A stretch of DNA of 64,000 nt, from the NCBI RefSeq assembly GCF_029867415.1, contig NC_081185.1, forward strand, positions 77,101,553-77,165,552, given 5' to 3'. Positions 11,241-20,523 of the stretch are shown here, piece after piece. The translations under genes and the position numbers were made by a program. Numbering within the stretch: position 1 is the stretch's first letter; the number at the start of each line of letters is the position of its first letter. The notes beneath the pieces are model-generated. The model worked only from the letters and a program-made list of their open reading frames with translations. It made no database searches and was not told the DNA's origin. The DNA comes from Vicia villosa (lineage: Eukaryota; Streptophyta; Magnoliopsida; Fabales; Fabaceae).

Positions 11241-11320
11241 GGTTTGGTCCTTGGAGGGTTTGAACCCACGCCCTTATGGTCACACACTCAAAATAACACC
11301 ACTGGGCCAAACGCCAGTTG
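11241..11320 (-). other. tRNA-like Pol III module B in Ogre 3' LTR
   Basis: On the minus strand TGGCCCAGTGG (about 11311-11301) fits the tRNA A-box, and GGGTTCAAACCC (about 11268-11257) fits the B-box, with suitable spacing. GTTTGG near the 5' end and CCAAAC at the 3' end can pair. A run of six T (11237-11232) follows at once, as a Pol III terminator would. A full seven-base acceptor stem cannot be drawn, so this is a tRNA-like relic or promoter module rather than a tRNA gene. Confidence 0.5.
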
Positions 11321-11397
11321 GTTATTATAACGCGCGTTCAGTTAGTTTTGTTTTCAAAACGAGTTGAAAACTATTAAAAATAAAAGAATCAGAAAGT

Positions 11398-11474
11398 CTG
11401 GGGCGAGGGGGATTCGAACCCCAAACTATAGGCATGAGAGGACTAATAGCGCATGTGAGGCCACTAGGGCAAAC
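11398..11474 (-). other. tRNA-like Pol III module A in Ogre 3' LTR
   Basis: On the minus strand GGGGTTCGAATCCCC forms a perfect T-arm (four-base stem with a TTCGAAT loop) and a B-box match, followed by CTCGCCCC. TTGCCCTAGTGG upstream resembles an A-box. TTTT and TTTTT runs follow within about 25-30 bases. The 5' acceptor strand does not pair with CTCGCCC, so it is not a functional tRNA. It differs from the 5' LTR copy by a single base. Confidence 0.5.
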
Positions 11475-13844
11475 GATGAATTCGTTTAGAAAACGCCTTC
11501 CACTCAAAATATAATAAACTTCAACCATGGATTTGAAATTTGCGCGCCACAGCCATGGTTGTCTTCAACCTCAAGCTCTCAAATTTTGAATTTGTGAACT
11601 TGCTCGTTTCTCAACCAAACAGGGTGATGTAAACATAGATTTCACTCTAAATTTCCTCACGAACTCAAATATGTAACTAACACGGATTGATATTAACTAC
11701 ATCTAATGAATTAACTGAAAAACGTGAAGAACCCTAAAATTTGAAAATCAAATTAAATGACCATACTGAAAGATAAATAGATGATGATAGAGGTTTTTAA
11801 TCCTCTGATGATGCTGAATGAAATGGTATCGAGTTTTAACAGAAAGAGTGCGCAAATTAAAGAGGTGGAGTTCAAAAACTTACCTCTGAAACTGAAGGTC
11901 GTGATGATGATGGAGAGCCTCTGGCTTTGAGTGAATGATTGCAAAAGCTTCCTGGGACCTTGATAATGCTATCTACACTCCAAGGAAAGTGTTTGAATGC
12001 TTGGACTTGCTTGACACCCTCTAATTTGTTCTACAGACCTCCAACTGCTCGAGCTCCAAAATGAAAGTGACTATGGTGTTATTGCACTTACAGAAGTGAT
12101 CCAGGTGCTTGGATCACCTCTAATGGACCTCCTTGAGATGTTAGAAAGCTTACTTTCAAAAGAAAAGCTCTAGTTTGAAGAATTCGATTCTTCTTGCCAA
12201 AGAACTCTTGAAAACTATAAGCAAGAGGGAGAGAAGGAGAAAGCAAGAATTAGAGTTGCTTTGGTGTGATCAATACTGAGGAATGCACTTGTATTTATAG
12301 GCAAAGAGCTCAGTACAAATTGGAGGAGTGAGCTTTCTTAGTGAGGGAGTTTTGGTTTCTTGGTCATGAAGGAATTCAAAGAATCTCCAAAATGCAATGA
12401 TGGCCAAACCGAGCTATCTCCCTATCCATTGATCTTATCTAATCTTAGGGGACATTTCTGATGCAGAGTGTGTTTCAATTGGTTGGTGAGAAGATTCCTT
12501 TGGTGATTCATCCATTTGCCATAAATTCCTAAATGTAATCATTACATAATCACATGTTCTTGTTTTGGGAATATTCTCCAATCCTTATGCCATGGTGAAA
12601 TTGAATGCATGGCATCTTTACTTATGTGTTATGGGTCGTGTAGCATCAATTAATGGAGTCATTTGCACAAGTTTGCAAAGTTTCAAAATGGTACATGACC
12701 TATAATTTCAATTCATGAGCCCAACTTTGAATCATCATAACTCTTAACTCAAAATGAATTTGGGGAAGGTTTAGCATAATTAGGAAATCCCTTATCATGT
12801 ACTTCAATTCATTAGTTTTGATTTTCTTCAAAATCATTTGGGAAAATTGTGAAAAACAGGCCCAAAGTTTGAAGAAAACTAGGTTAAAATACTTAGAATT
12901 TTTCTAAGTTTTTTATGACCTATAACTTCCAAAGCTCATATATCTTAAATGATTGATCTCTTGAAAAAAGTTCCCTTGTGAGAATTTGTTTTATTTGATG
13001 AGATCTACAACTTTCATGTCGGAAGTTTTTTTAGTTGTGTAGGTGAAATTTTGAGATCCATGAACTAGGTCAAAATGCACTAGTTTGACTTTTTCTCGAC
13101 TTTTTGATCCTTGATGAATTTTCTTGATTTTCTTTGGTCAAATGACTTCAATAATCATATGTTGATGATATTAATCCTTAAAAGTCATGGTTTGACCAAT
13201 TATCTTAAAAGTCAAAGGTGATCTTGTATAGTTGACTTTTTCCAAATGAAGTGAAATCTTGGACTTTTGTGAGGAATCAAGTTATCCTCCTCAAATGAGT
13301 GATATGAATGGATTATATTGAGGTAATAGAAGTTCTTGAGCCATGCTTTGAGTTGTGGACCCATGTCGTGATTAAAAGTCAACTGTCCAGGTGAATTAGG
13401 TCTGAAACCCTAATTGTCGACCAGATGAAATTGATGACTGTAGATCTTGAATTGAAGTACAATGCTTAGTGGATATTGTTATATGGATAATTTGAAGATG
13501 ATTGAATCCTTTGAGTGATGCCCTGGGGCTTTTTAGGGTTTCCTAAATGTGGTCCCTGATCTTAGTCCTTGATGGGCCCAAAACCCTAGTCTGGTGATCT
13601 GAGCAAACCTGAGCCCAGATGACTGATGTCTAATCAACATAGGTGGATAAATGAATCATTTGAGTCCCATGATTGTATTAGAGGTTATTCTCATATTGAT
13701 TGATCCTTTGCCTGAACTTCTTTGTCCTTGAGCACCCTCGATTGGGTATCAGACAAACAAGTGAGTGCTCTGAGTACCTGTCTTGAGTTTGATGAGATGT
13801 TTGGAGGTATGACATCTTAGGGGGGTCAAAATTAGGGTATGACA

Positions 13845-13857
13845 GATGCCCCTATTT
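13845..13857 (-). promoter_or_regulatory. polypurine tract of the minus-strand Ogre
   Basis: On the minus strand AAATAGGGGCATC directly precedes the 3' LTR start TGTCATACCC. This is the expected site of plus-strand DNA priming. Confidence 0.75.
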
Positions 13858-14139
13858 AAGTTTCTTTCATCTGGAGGGAGAAATATTGATATCTTGATCT
13901 CTTCTGAGTGAAAGAGACTTAAATACCAAAGAATGCCCGAATTTTGGGCGTTCCTGAGATGTTGCAGTGATGATGAAATTTTTGTGCATTACTTTATCCC
14001 GTTGTCGCTCTCGGCGGGGGATAGGGAGACAAACTCTTGTAGAAATGTGTCATGTGAATTCTGGTGAATGGATGGCAATGTAGAATGCATGATCCATCTT
14101 CTTTGACTAAGTGTTGATACTTAGAAAAAAGGTAAACAA

Positions 14140-14813
14140 CCTCCCCTCGTTTCGGATGTCCAATCGTGAAACTGGTCTCAGTTGTAATAATGTAAACAAC
14201 CTCCCCTTGTTTTGAATGTCCAATCGCGAAACTTGTCTCAGTTGTGATAACCTCCCCTCGTTTCGGATGTCCAATCGCGAAACTGGTCTCTGTTGTGATG
14301 ATGTAGACAACCTCCGCTCGTTTCGGATGTCCAATTGTGAAACTAGTCTCATTTGTGATAACCTCCCCTCGTTTCGGATGTCCAATCGCGAAACTGGTCT
14401 CTGTTGTGATGATGTAGACAACCTCCGCTCGTTTCGGATGTCCAATTGTGAAACTAGTCTCAGTTGTGATAACCTCCCCTCGTTTCGGATGTCCAATCAC
14501 GAAACTGATCTCAGTTATAATGATGTAAACAATCTCCCCTCGTTTCGGATGTCTGATCGTGAAACTAGTCTCAGTTGTGATAACCTCCCCTCGTTTCGGA
14601 TGTCCAATCACGAAACTGGTCTCAGTTATAATGATGTAAACAACCTCCCCTCATTTCGGATGTCCAATCGCGAAACTGGTCTCATTTGTGATAACCTCCC
14701 CTCGTTTCAGATGTTCAATCGCGAAGTTGGTCTCAGTTATAATGATGTAAACAACCTCCCCTCGTTTCGGATGTCTGATCGCGAAACTGGTCTCAGTTGT
14801 GATAATGATGGAC
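14140..14813. repeat. tandem repeat, alternating 60/51-bp monomers (111-bp dimers), in Ogre 3' UTR
   Basis: Twelve monomers begin CCTCCCCTCGTTTCGGATGT or a close variant at 14140, 14200, 14251, 14311, 14362, 14422, 14473, 14533, 14584, 14644, 14695 and 14755. The spacing alternates 60, 51, 60, 51 without exception. The 60-base form carries an extra ATGTAAACA-type tail. Both lengths are multiples of three, which leaves long ORFs open on both strands (203 codons plus, 205 codons minus). These ORFs are a by-product of the period, not evidence of a protein. Hypervariable tandem repeats in this part of Ogre elements are a known seed of satellite DNA. Confidence 0.95.
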
Positions 14814-15019
14814 AATATCTAAAATAAAGAAAAATCTCCAAAGGTTTGTTTCCTCACCAAACTTCTCACCAGTGTTTGTTGGAGAGATGCCATTCGATGA
14901 TTGATAAGAAACTTCATCGTACTTTCCTTTAATTCAATGTCCTTGAAGGAATGCCATATGATCATGCATCCTTTTGAGGAGCTAATGACCATGCTTGAAA
15001 GTGGATGAACTGTCTTCAG

Positions 15020-15790
15020 GATGAAAACTGCCATTCATCGACTTATGCCGGGGGGTTAATAAACTGTTTTCTAAGTGGAAAACTGCCATTTGTCAATTCT
15101 GCTGAGAAAACTGAAATATCTCATTAACGAAGAAGACTGCCATTTACTGACTCCGCTGGGGAGTTAACAAACTGTTTTCTAGGAGGAAAACTGCCATTTA
15201 TCAATTCTGATGGGGATGAAACATCCTGGAGGCAGACAAATTGTTCCTTGCAAAGAAACTGCCATTTGCCAATTCCTTAGGTATTAAACAGACAAACTGT
15301 CTTTTTTGAGAAGGACTGCCATTTGTCAACTTTGCTGAGGAATCCGAACTATCTTCCTGAAGAAGACTATCATTCATTGACTCCGCTGGGGATTTGTTAA
15401 ACCATTTTCCAGGAGGAAAACCGCCATTTGTCGACTCCGTGGGGAAATCCAAAAGTGGACAAACTATCTTCTGGAGGAAGATTGGAATTTGCCGACTCCG
15501 TAGGGAAATCCGAAAATGGATAAACTGTATCCTTGTAGAGGATTGCCGAGTGTCGATCTGGTGGAGAATCACAGTTGGAAAATCCCAAAAGTGGACAAAC
15601 TATCTTCCGGAGGAAGATTGCCATCTGTCAGCTTGTTGGGGATTACCAAAAGTAAACAAACTATCTTCCTGAGGAAGACAGTTATTTGTTAACCTGCTTG
15701 AGGAGATCCTGGCGTATGAATTGTCTTTAGGAAAAAGACTGCCCTTCCATGACTCGCAGGGGAAACTCGGGTTGAGGTCCACGTGACTTG
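15020..15790. repeat. irregular tandem repeat (about 60-75 bp units) in Ogre 3' UTR
   Basis: About eleven degenerate units on the plus strand contain variants of GGAAGACTGCCATTTGTCGACTCCGCTGGGG followed in part by AAACTATCTTCC. The units vary in length and sequence, so the array is older or faster-evolving than the neighbouring 111-bp array. The GACTCCGCTGGGGA core resembles the tRNA-derived PBS word used by these elements, but in the antisense orientation. Apparent ORFs on either strand here are not conserved. Confidence 0.8.
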
Positions 15791-16562
15791 GGCAATAGCA
15801 TGATCAAAGCCTAACTAGACAATATCGGCTATGCAGACATATGATATGATGCGTGAAGCATGCATGAGTGTTATGATGATTATAAAATGTGAAGTGAATG
15901 CGAATAGAATTGTCGCGAATGTGAAATCCTGTGGTGCGACTTTAATTTTGTTGATCAGAAGATGTCTTCTTCTTGAAATATGCAGTTTGTACTCCATTGG
16001 GGATACCGGGTTACCAGTTGCCCGCAGTTTGAAGTGAGTGAAATGATTTGAAGTGAAGATCTGTCGTCGGGAGATGTTCGCAAAGCGACCTCATGGGGAA
16101 TTTTGTTCCCGGAGTCTCAACCGTTCTCGGAGCAACTGTTTGCATTCTTCCTATTATTTGTAAATCTTAGAAAGAAATTTCACCTATATTTTGCAAGTAA
16201 ATTCATTTTATTTTTGAAAACGTTTGTTTCAAGAAAATGACTATCAGACCCTAAAAAATGCATTTTAAGAAACTGAATAAGACTCGATTGCAAAGACAAG
16301 GCACAAGGCTCGAATTGTTATTTATGGAATGGTAATCAGCCAAAGGCTTAATTCCATGGAGTATTTACAAAGTTGGAAATTGGTAATTTTTGGGAAAAGG
16401 ACTACGTTGAAACGTGACGACCGTTATCTTTCCCTTCCACTCTGAATTGCACTGTATTCGTGCTTCGTAGAAGATGACCTACTGATGATGAATATTCCGC
16501 TATGGATTTTCTGAATGATCAAGTTTGTCCTGAACACAGTTACTTGCCATATATCCCTAACT
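15791..16562. other. Ogre 3' UTR between tandem repeats and hairpin array
   Basis: Single-copy, AT-rich sequence with no convincing ORF or structured repeat that I can see. It belongs to the untranslated region between integrase and the 3' LTR. Confidence 0.6.
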
Positions 16563-16722
16563 TTTGCGTAGACTACCCCTTTTGGGTTTTAAGTCTACCG
16601 GGATTGATTATATATATTTTTTATGTCTCTAACCTTTGCCTGAATCGCCATTTCGGGTTTTCAATTCACCGAGACGCTCTTTTTTGCCTAAGTCGCTCTT
16701 TGCGAGTTTTCAACTTAGCGAG
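16563..16722 (-). repeat. three tandem hairpins with co-varying stems, 3' of Ogre integrase
   Basis: Three degenerate units share GCAAA, TTGAAAAC-like and CTCGG-like linkers. Outer stems are GTAGACT/AGTCTAC (16568-16574 with 16592-16598), TGAAT/ATTCA (16641-16645 with 16664-16668) and CTAAGT/ACTTAG (16688-16693 with 16713-16718). Inner stems are CCC/GGG, CC/GG and CTC/GAG. The paired segments differ between units but remain complementary, whereas the linkers are conserved. The array starts 17 bases after the integrase stop, at the beginning of the 3' UTR in element sense. Confidence 0.6.
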
Positions 16723-16738
16723 ATGTTCTTTTAATTAT

Positions 16739-19700
16739 TTAGGGGAAGTATTTCTTGACTGCATCGACGTTCACAGGACGGGTGAATTCTTCTTCATCCA
16801 TAGTCGTGAGTATTAATGCTCCTCCTGAGAAAGCTCTCTTGACCACGTATGGGCCTTCATAATTGGGAGTCCATTTGCCCCCAGAATCTGTGAGAAAAGA
16901 TTGAATCTTTTTTATTACAAGGTCGCCTTCCTTGATTGTGCGAGGCCGAACCTTTTTGTCGAAAGCTTTTTTCATCCTTTGTTGATATAGTTGTCCGTGG
17001 CATAAAGCTGTCATGCGCTTTTCTTTGATTAAGTTCAACTCATCGAATCTGTTTTGACACCACTCGGCTTCTGTTAATTCTGCCTCCATCAAGACTCTTA
17101 TTGATGGGATCTCAACCTCTATGGGTTGGACTGCCTCCATACCATATTCAAGGGAGAAAGGAGTTGCTCCAGTCGAAGTACGTACAGATGTACGGTAACC
17201 ATGAAGAGCAAACGGGAGCATTTCATGCTAATCTTTGTAAGTGATGACCATTTTCTGAATGATTTTCTTGATGTTTTTGTTATCTGCTTCTACAGCCCCA
17301 TTCATCTTTGGTCTGTAAGGAGATGAGTTGTGATGTTCAATCTTGAATTCATCACAAAGTTCCTTCATAATTTTGTTGTTCAAATTTGACCCATTGTCAG
17401 TGATTATCTTGCTAGGAATTCCGTAGCGACAGATGATGCGATTCTTGATAAACCTGACGACAACTTGTCTTCTAACGTTTGCATATGAAGCTGCTTTGAC
17501 CCACATGGTGAAATAGTCTATGGCTACCAAGATGAAGCGATGTCCGTTGGACGCTTTAGGCTCGATCATGTCGATTCCCCACATGGAGAAAGGCCAAGGG
17601 GAAGAGAGTATGTTGAGAAGAGATGGTGATACGTGAATTCTATCGACGTAGATATGACATTTGTGACACCTCTTTGCATACTGGTAGCAATCTGACTCCA
17701 TCGTCAGCCAATAATATCCTGCTCTCAGTATTTTCCTTGTCATGGTGCGTCCGTCGGCGTGAGTACCAAAGGAACCTTCATGTATTTCTCTCATGAGTGT
17801 TTCTGCTTCTTTCTTGCCAACGCATCTGAGCAGAACCATGTCGAAATTTCTCTTGTACAAAACATCTTCATTCAGGAAGAATCTGCCAGCTAACTTTCTC
17901 AATTTTTTTCTATCTTTCTTTGATGCCCTAAGAGGGTACTCTTGCCTTTGAAGAAAGTTTTTGATGTCGTTATACCACGGTTGGTCGTCGATGATTGCTT
18001 CTGTTGTGAAAACATGAGCGGGCCTATCCAGGCGCATGACATCGATCTGAGGAATGTCATTCCAATGATTTATCCTAATCATGGAAGAGAGTGTGGCTAA
18101 TGCATCAGCCAAGTTATTTTCTTCACGAAGAATGTGATGAAAATCTACCCTGTCGAAGAATGGTAACAATCTTCTCGCGTAGTCTTTGTAAGGGATTAGC
18201 CCAGGTTGGCGTGTTTCCCATTCTCTTTTTATTTGATTGATGACCAAAGCAGAATCTCCGTATACATCCAAGTGTTCGATTCTTAGATCCACGGCTTCTT
18301 CGAGACCTATGATGAAAGCTTCATATTCGGCCTCATTGTTTGTGCATTTGAAAGTTAATCTGGCGGTAAATGGAATGTGGGTACCTCGAAGGGTAACAAT
18401 GATTACCCCAATTCCTCATCCATAAGCATTGATAGCCCCGTCAAAGATTAAGCCCCACTGGGATCCTATCTCAGGACCTTCGTCTGGTAGTGGCTCGTCG
18501 TAATCTTTCATCTTGAGGTACATGACATCCTCGTCCGGAAAGTCAAAACTGGTTGATTGATGACCATTAAGTGGATGGTGAGCCAGGTGCTCAGCTAGGA
18601 TGCTTCCTTTCACGGCTTTCTGTGCGTGATACTCAATGTCATATTCTGATAACAGCATCTGCCAACGGGCAATTCTACCAGTTAAGGCAAACTCTTCAAA
18701 GATGTACTTGATTGGATCCATCTTGGAAATCAAACAAGTAGTATATCGAATCATGTACTGGTGGAGACGCTTGGCAGCCCAGGCCAAAGCACAACAGGTT
18801 TTCTCGAGCATGGAGTAGCGGGATTTCACAGTCAGTGAATTTCTTGCTCAGGTAGTAGATGGCATGCTCTTTTCTTTTTATCTCGTCTTCCTGTCCAAGG
18901 ACACAACCCATGGAATCTTCTAAGACAGTTAAGTACATTATCAAAGGTCTTCCCTCCACTAGAGGGACAAGATGGGTGGTTCGAGCAGATATTCCTTAAT
19001 GCTGTCGAACGCTTTCTGACAATCGTGTGTCCAGACGCAACTTATATTGTTCCGTAGAAGTTTGAAAATTGGAGCACAAGTTACAGTCATGAGATATATG
19101 AATCTCGAGATGTAATTCAGACGTCCAAGAAATCCTCTAACTTGTTTCTCAGTTCTGGGTGAAGGCATTTCTTGAATTGCCTTGACTTTATCTGGATCTA
19201 CTTCAATTCCTCGTTTTCTAACGATGAAACCAAGGAGTTTTCCTGAGTAGACACCAAAGGTACACTTGTTGGGATTCAGGCGAAGCTGAAACTTCCGTAA
19301 GCGTTGAAATAACTTTGAAAAATTCTGTATGTGATCTTCCTCATTTTCTGATTTGGCAATCATGTCATCCACATAAACTTCCACTTCCTTATGCATCATG
19401 TCATGGAAAAGTGTAGTCATGGCTCTTTGATATGTTTCCCCTGCGTTCTTTAGTCCAAAAGGCATAACGCGGTAGCAGAACATGCACCAGGGGGTGATGA
19501 AAGTTGTTTTCTCCATGTCTTCAGTTGCCATTTTGATTTGGTTGTATCCAAAAAATCCGTCCATGAATGAGAAAACTTTGGATTTTGCCGTACTGTCAAC
19601 CAACATGTCAATATGTGGTAAAGGAAAATCATCCTTAGGGCTAGCTTTGTTCAAATATCTGTAGTCGACGCATATGCGGACTTTTCCGTCTTTCTTAGGA

Positions 19701-20195
19701 ACGGGAACAATGTTAGCTAACCACTGAGGGTATTCTGAAGTGACGAGGAAAACAGCGTTGATTTGCTTTTGAACTTCCTCTTTGATTTTCATCGCCATCT
19801 CCGGATGAGCTCTTCTCAATTTTTGCTTGACCGGAGTGCATTCTAGTTTTAATGGCAAGTGATGCTCCACTATACTGGTATCCAACCCTAGCATATCCTA
19901 ATAGGACCAAGCGAAGACATCTGAGAATTCTTTGAGCAGTTGTATCAAACTCTCTCTGATCTCTGAACTGAGCAAAGCTCCAATCTTAACCTCTTTTCTG
20001 TTTCCATCGGAAATAAGGTTAATGATCTCTAGAGGCTCATTGTATGGCTGAATGGCCTCTTCCCTTTGTTGAAGTAACAGGAAAATTTCCTTTGATATTT
20101 CTTCGTCTTCTTCTTCCTCTGCCTCGAATACAGGAAACCCAAAGCTTGGAGAAGTCATACGAATGTACGTTTCAACGGGGTGTTTTATGATTAAT
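16739..20195 (-). pseudogene. pol: Ogre pol: reverse transcriptase, RNase H, archaeal-type RNase H, integrase
   Basis: The second exon begins after the intron acceptor at 20196. In order it holds an acidic linker (FEAEEEEDEE), RT with YVDDMIAKS and PFGLKNAG, a decayed gypsy RNase H (VLEDSMGCVLGQ), an archaeal-type RNase H (FDGA, TNNEAEYEA, YGDSALV, NLADALATL) and integrase. The integrase has HKC zinc-finger remnants, the D-D-E motifs GIDM, ITDNGSN and NGAVEAD, and a C-terminal GGKWTPNYEGPYVV segment. The stop is at 16739. Disabling changes are stops at 19898-19900 (TAG), 18416-18418 (TGA) and 17228-17230 (TAG), a one-base deletion near 18961 and a one-base insertion near 18828. The dual RNase H is diagnostic for the Tat/Ogre lineage. 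The product would copy and integrate element RNA; this copy cannot. Confidence 0.9.
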
Positions 20196-20523
20196 CTGCA
20201 TATATGTGATAAGTTTTATTTAGACAACGAGGGAAGACTCAGTGTATGCAGTTAATGAAATGTTTTGATGTTTTTTAAGGGTGTTTTTTAGGATTACCAA
20301 TTTCCGAAAAAAGAAAAGGGAAAAACTAACGAAGGAACAAAATGACTTTTTTATTTATCGACGGTCACTTCTTGAAACAAAGACCCTATAAAACAAAACT
20401 CTATTGCTTTGGGCGAAGCAAAGAGGGAAATTTTCCTAAGAAATAGTAAAATGCAAAGCCCTATGAAACATCTCTTTACCACGGGCTATGGTGAGTGGAC
20501 AAAATAACGGTGAAAGTTCCTAC
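20196..20523 (-). other. spliceosomal intron between protease and RT of the minus-strand Ogre
   Basis: The donor GTAGGA begins at 20523 and the acceptor TATGCAG ends at 20196 (328 nt). Splicing joins ...RTPK to LIIKHPVETYIR... in frame, phase 2. The other Ogre copy has an intron of 349 nt at the homologous place and in the same phase. An intron here is a recognised trait of Ogre elements and could set the ratio of Gag-Pro to Gag-Pro-Pol. Confidence 0.75.

Larger units (their letters stand above)
10217..13844 (-). mobile_element. 3' LTR of the minus-strand Ogre, truncated (3.6 kb of about 6.0 kb)
   Basis: It matches 29583-33216 base for base over long stretches. The start (minus strand TGTCATACCC at 13844) directly follows the polypurine tract. 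Homology ends at about 10217, so the terminal 2.3 kb (R/U5 with the double hairpin) is missing. Relative to the 5' LTR it has a greatly expanded TA tract at 10503-10547, about 87 extra bases near 10580-10665, and lacks about 125 bases found at 31218-31343. The two tRNA-like modules are preserved. No gene is present; the ORFs at 11325-11528 and 11753-11944 recur in the 5' LTR and lack family resemblance. Confidence 0.9.

Noticed and set aside
11398..11474. functional nuclear tRNA gene
   Set aside because: The T-arm is perfect, but the 3' acceptor strand has no complementary 5' partner and no proper anticodon arm can be drawn. The same sequence is duplicated in the other LTR of the element.
11325..11528. 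67-codon ORF present also at 30567-30770
   Set aside because: It exists twice only because it lies in both LTRs. It overlaps the tRNA-like module and has no protein features.
14216..14827. 203-codon plus-strand ORF (and 205-codon minus-strand ORF, 13994-14611)
   Set aside because: Both arise because the tandem repeat units are 60 and 51 bases long, each a multiple of three. Neither has a family match or a reason to start where it does.
14140..15790. CRISPR-like array
   Set aside because: Units are contiguous tandem repeats without unique spacers, and the DNA is from a plant nucleus.
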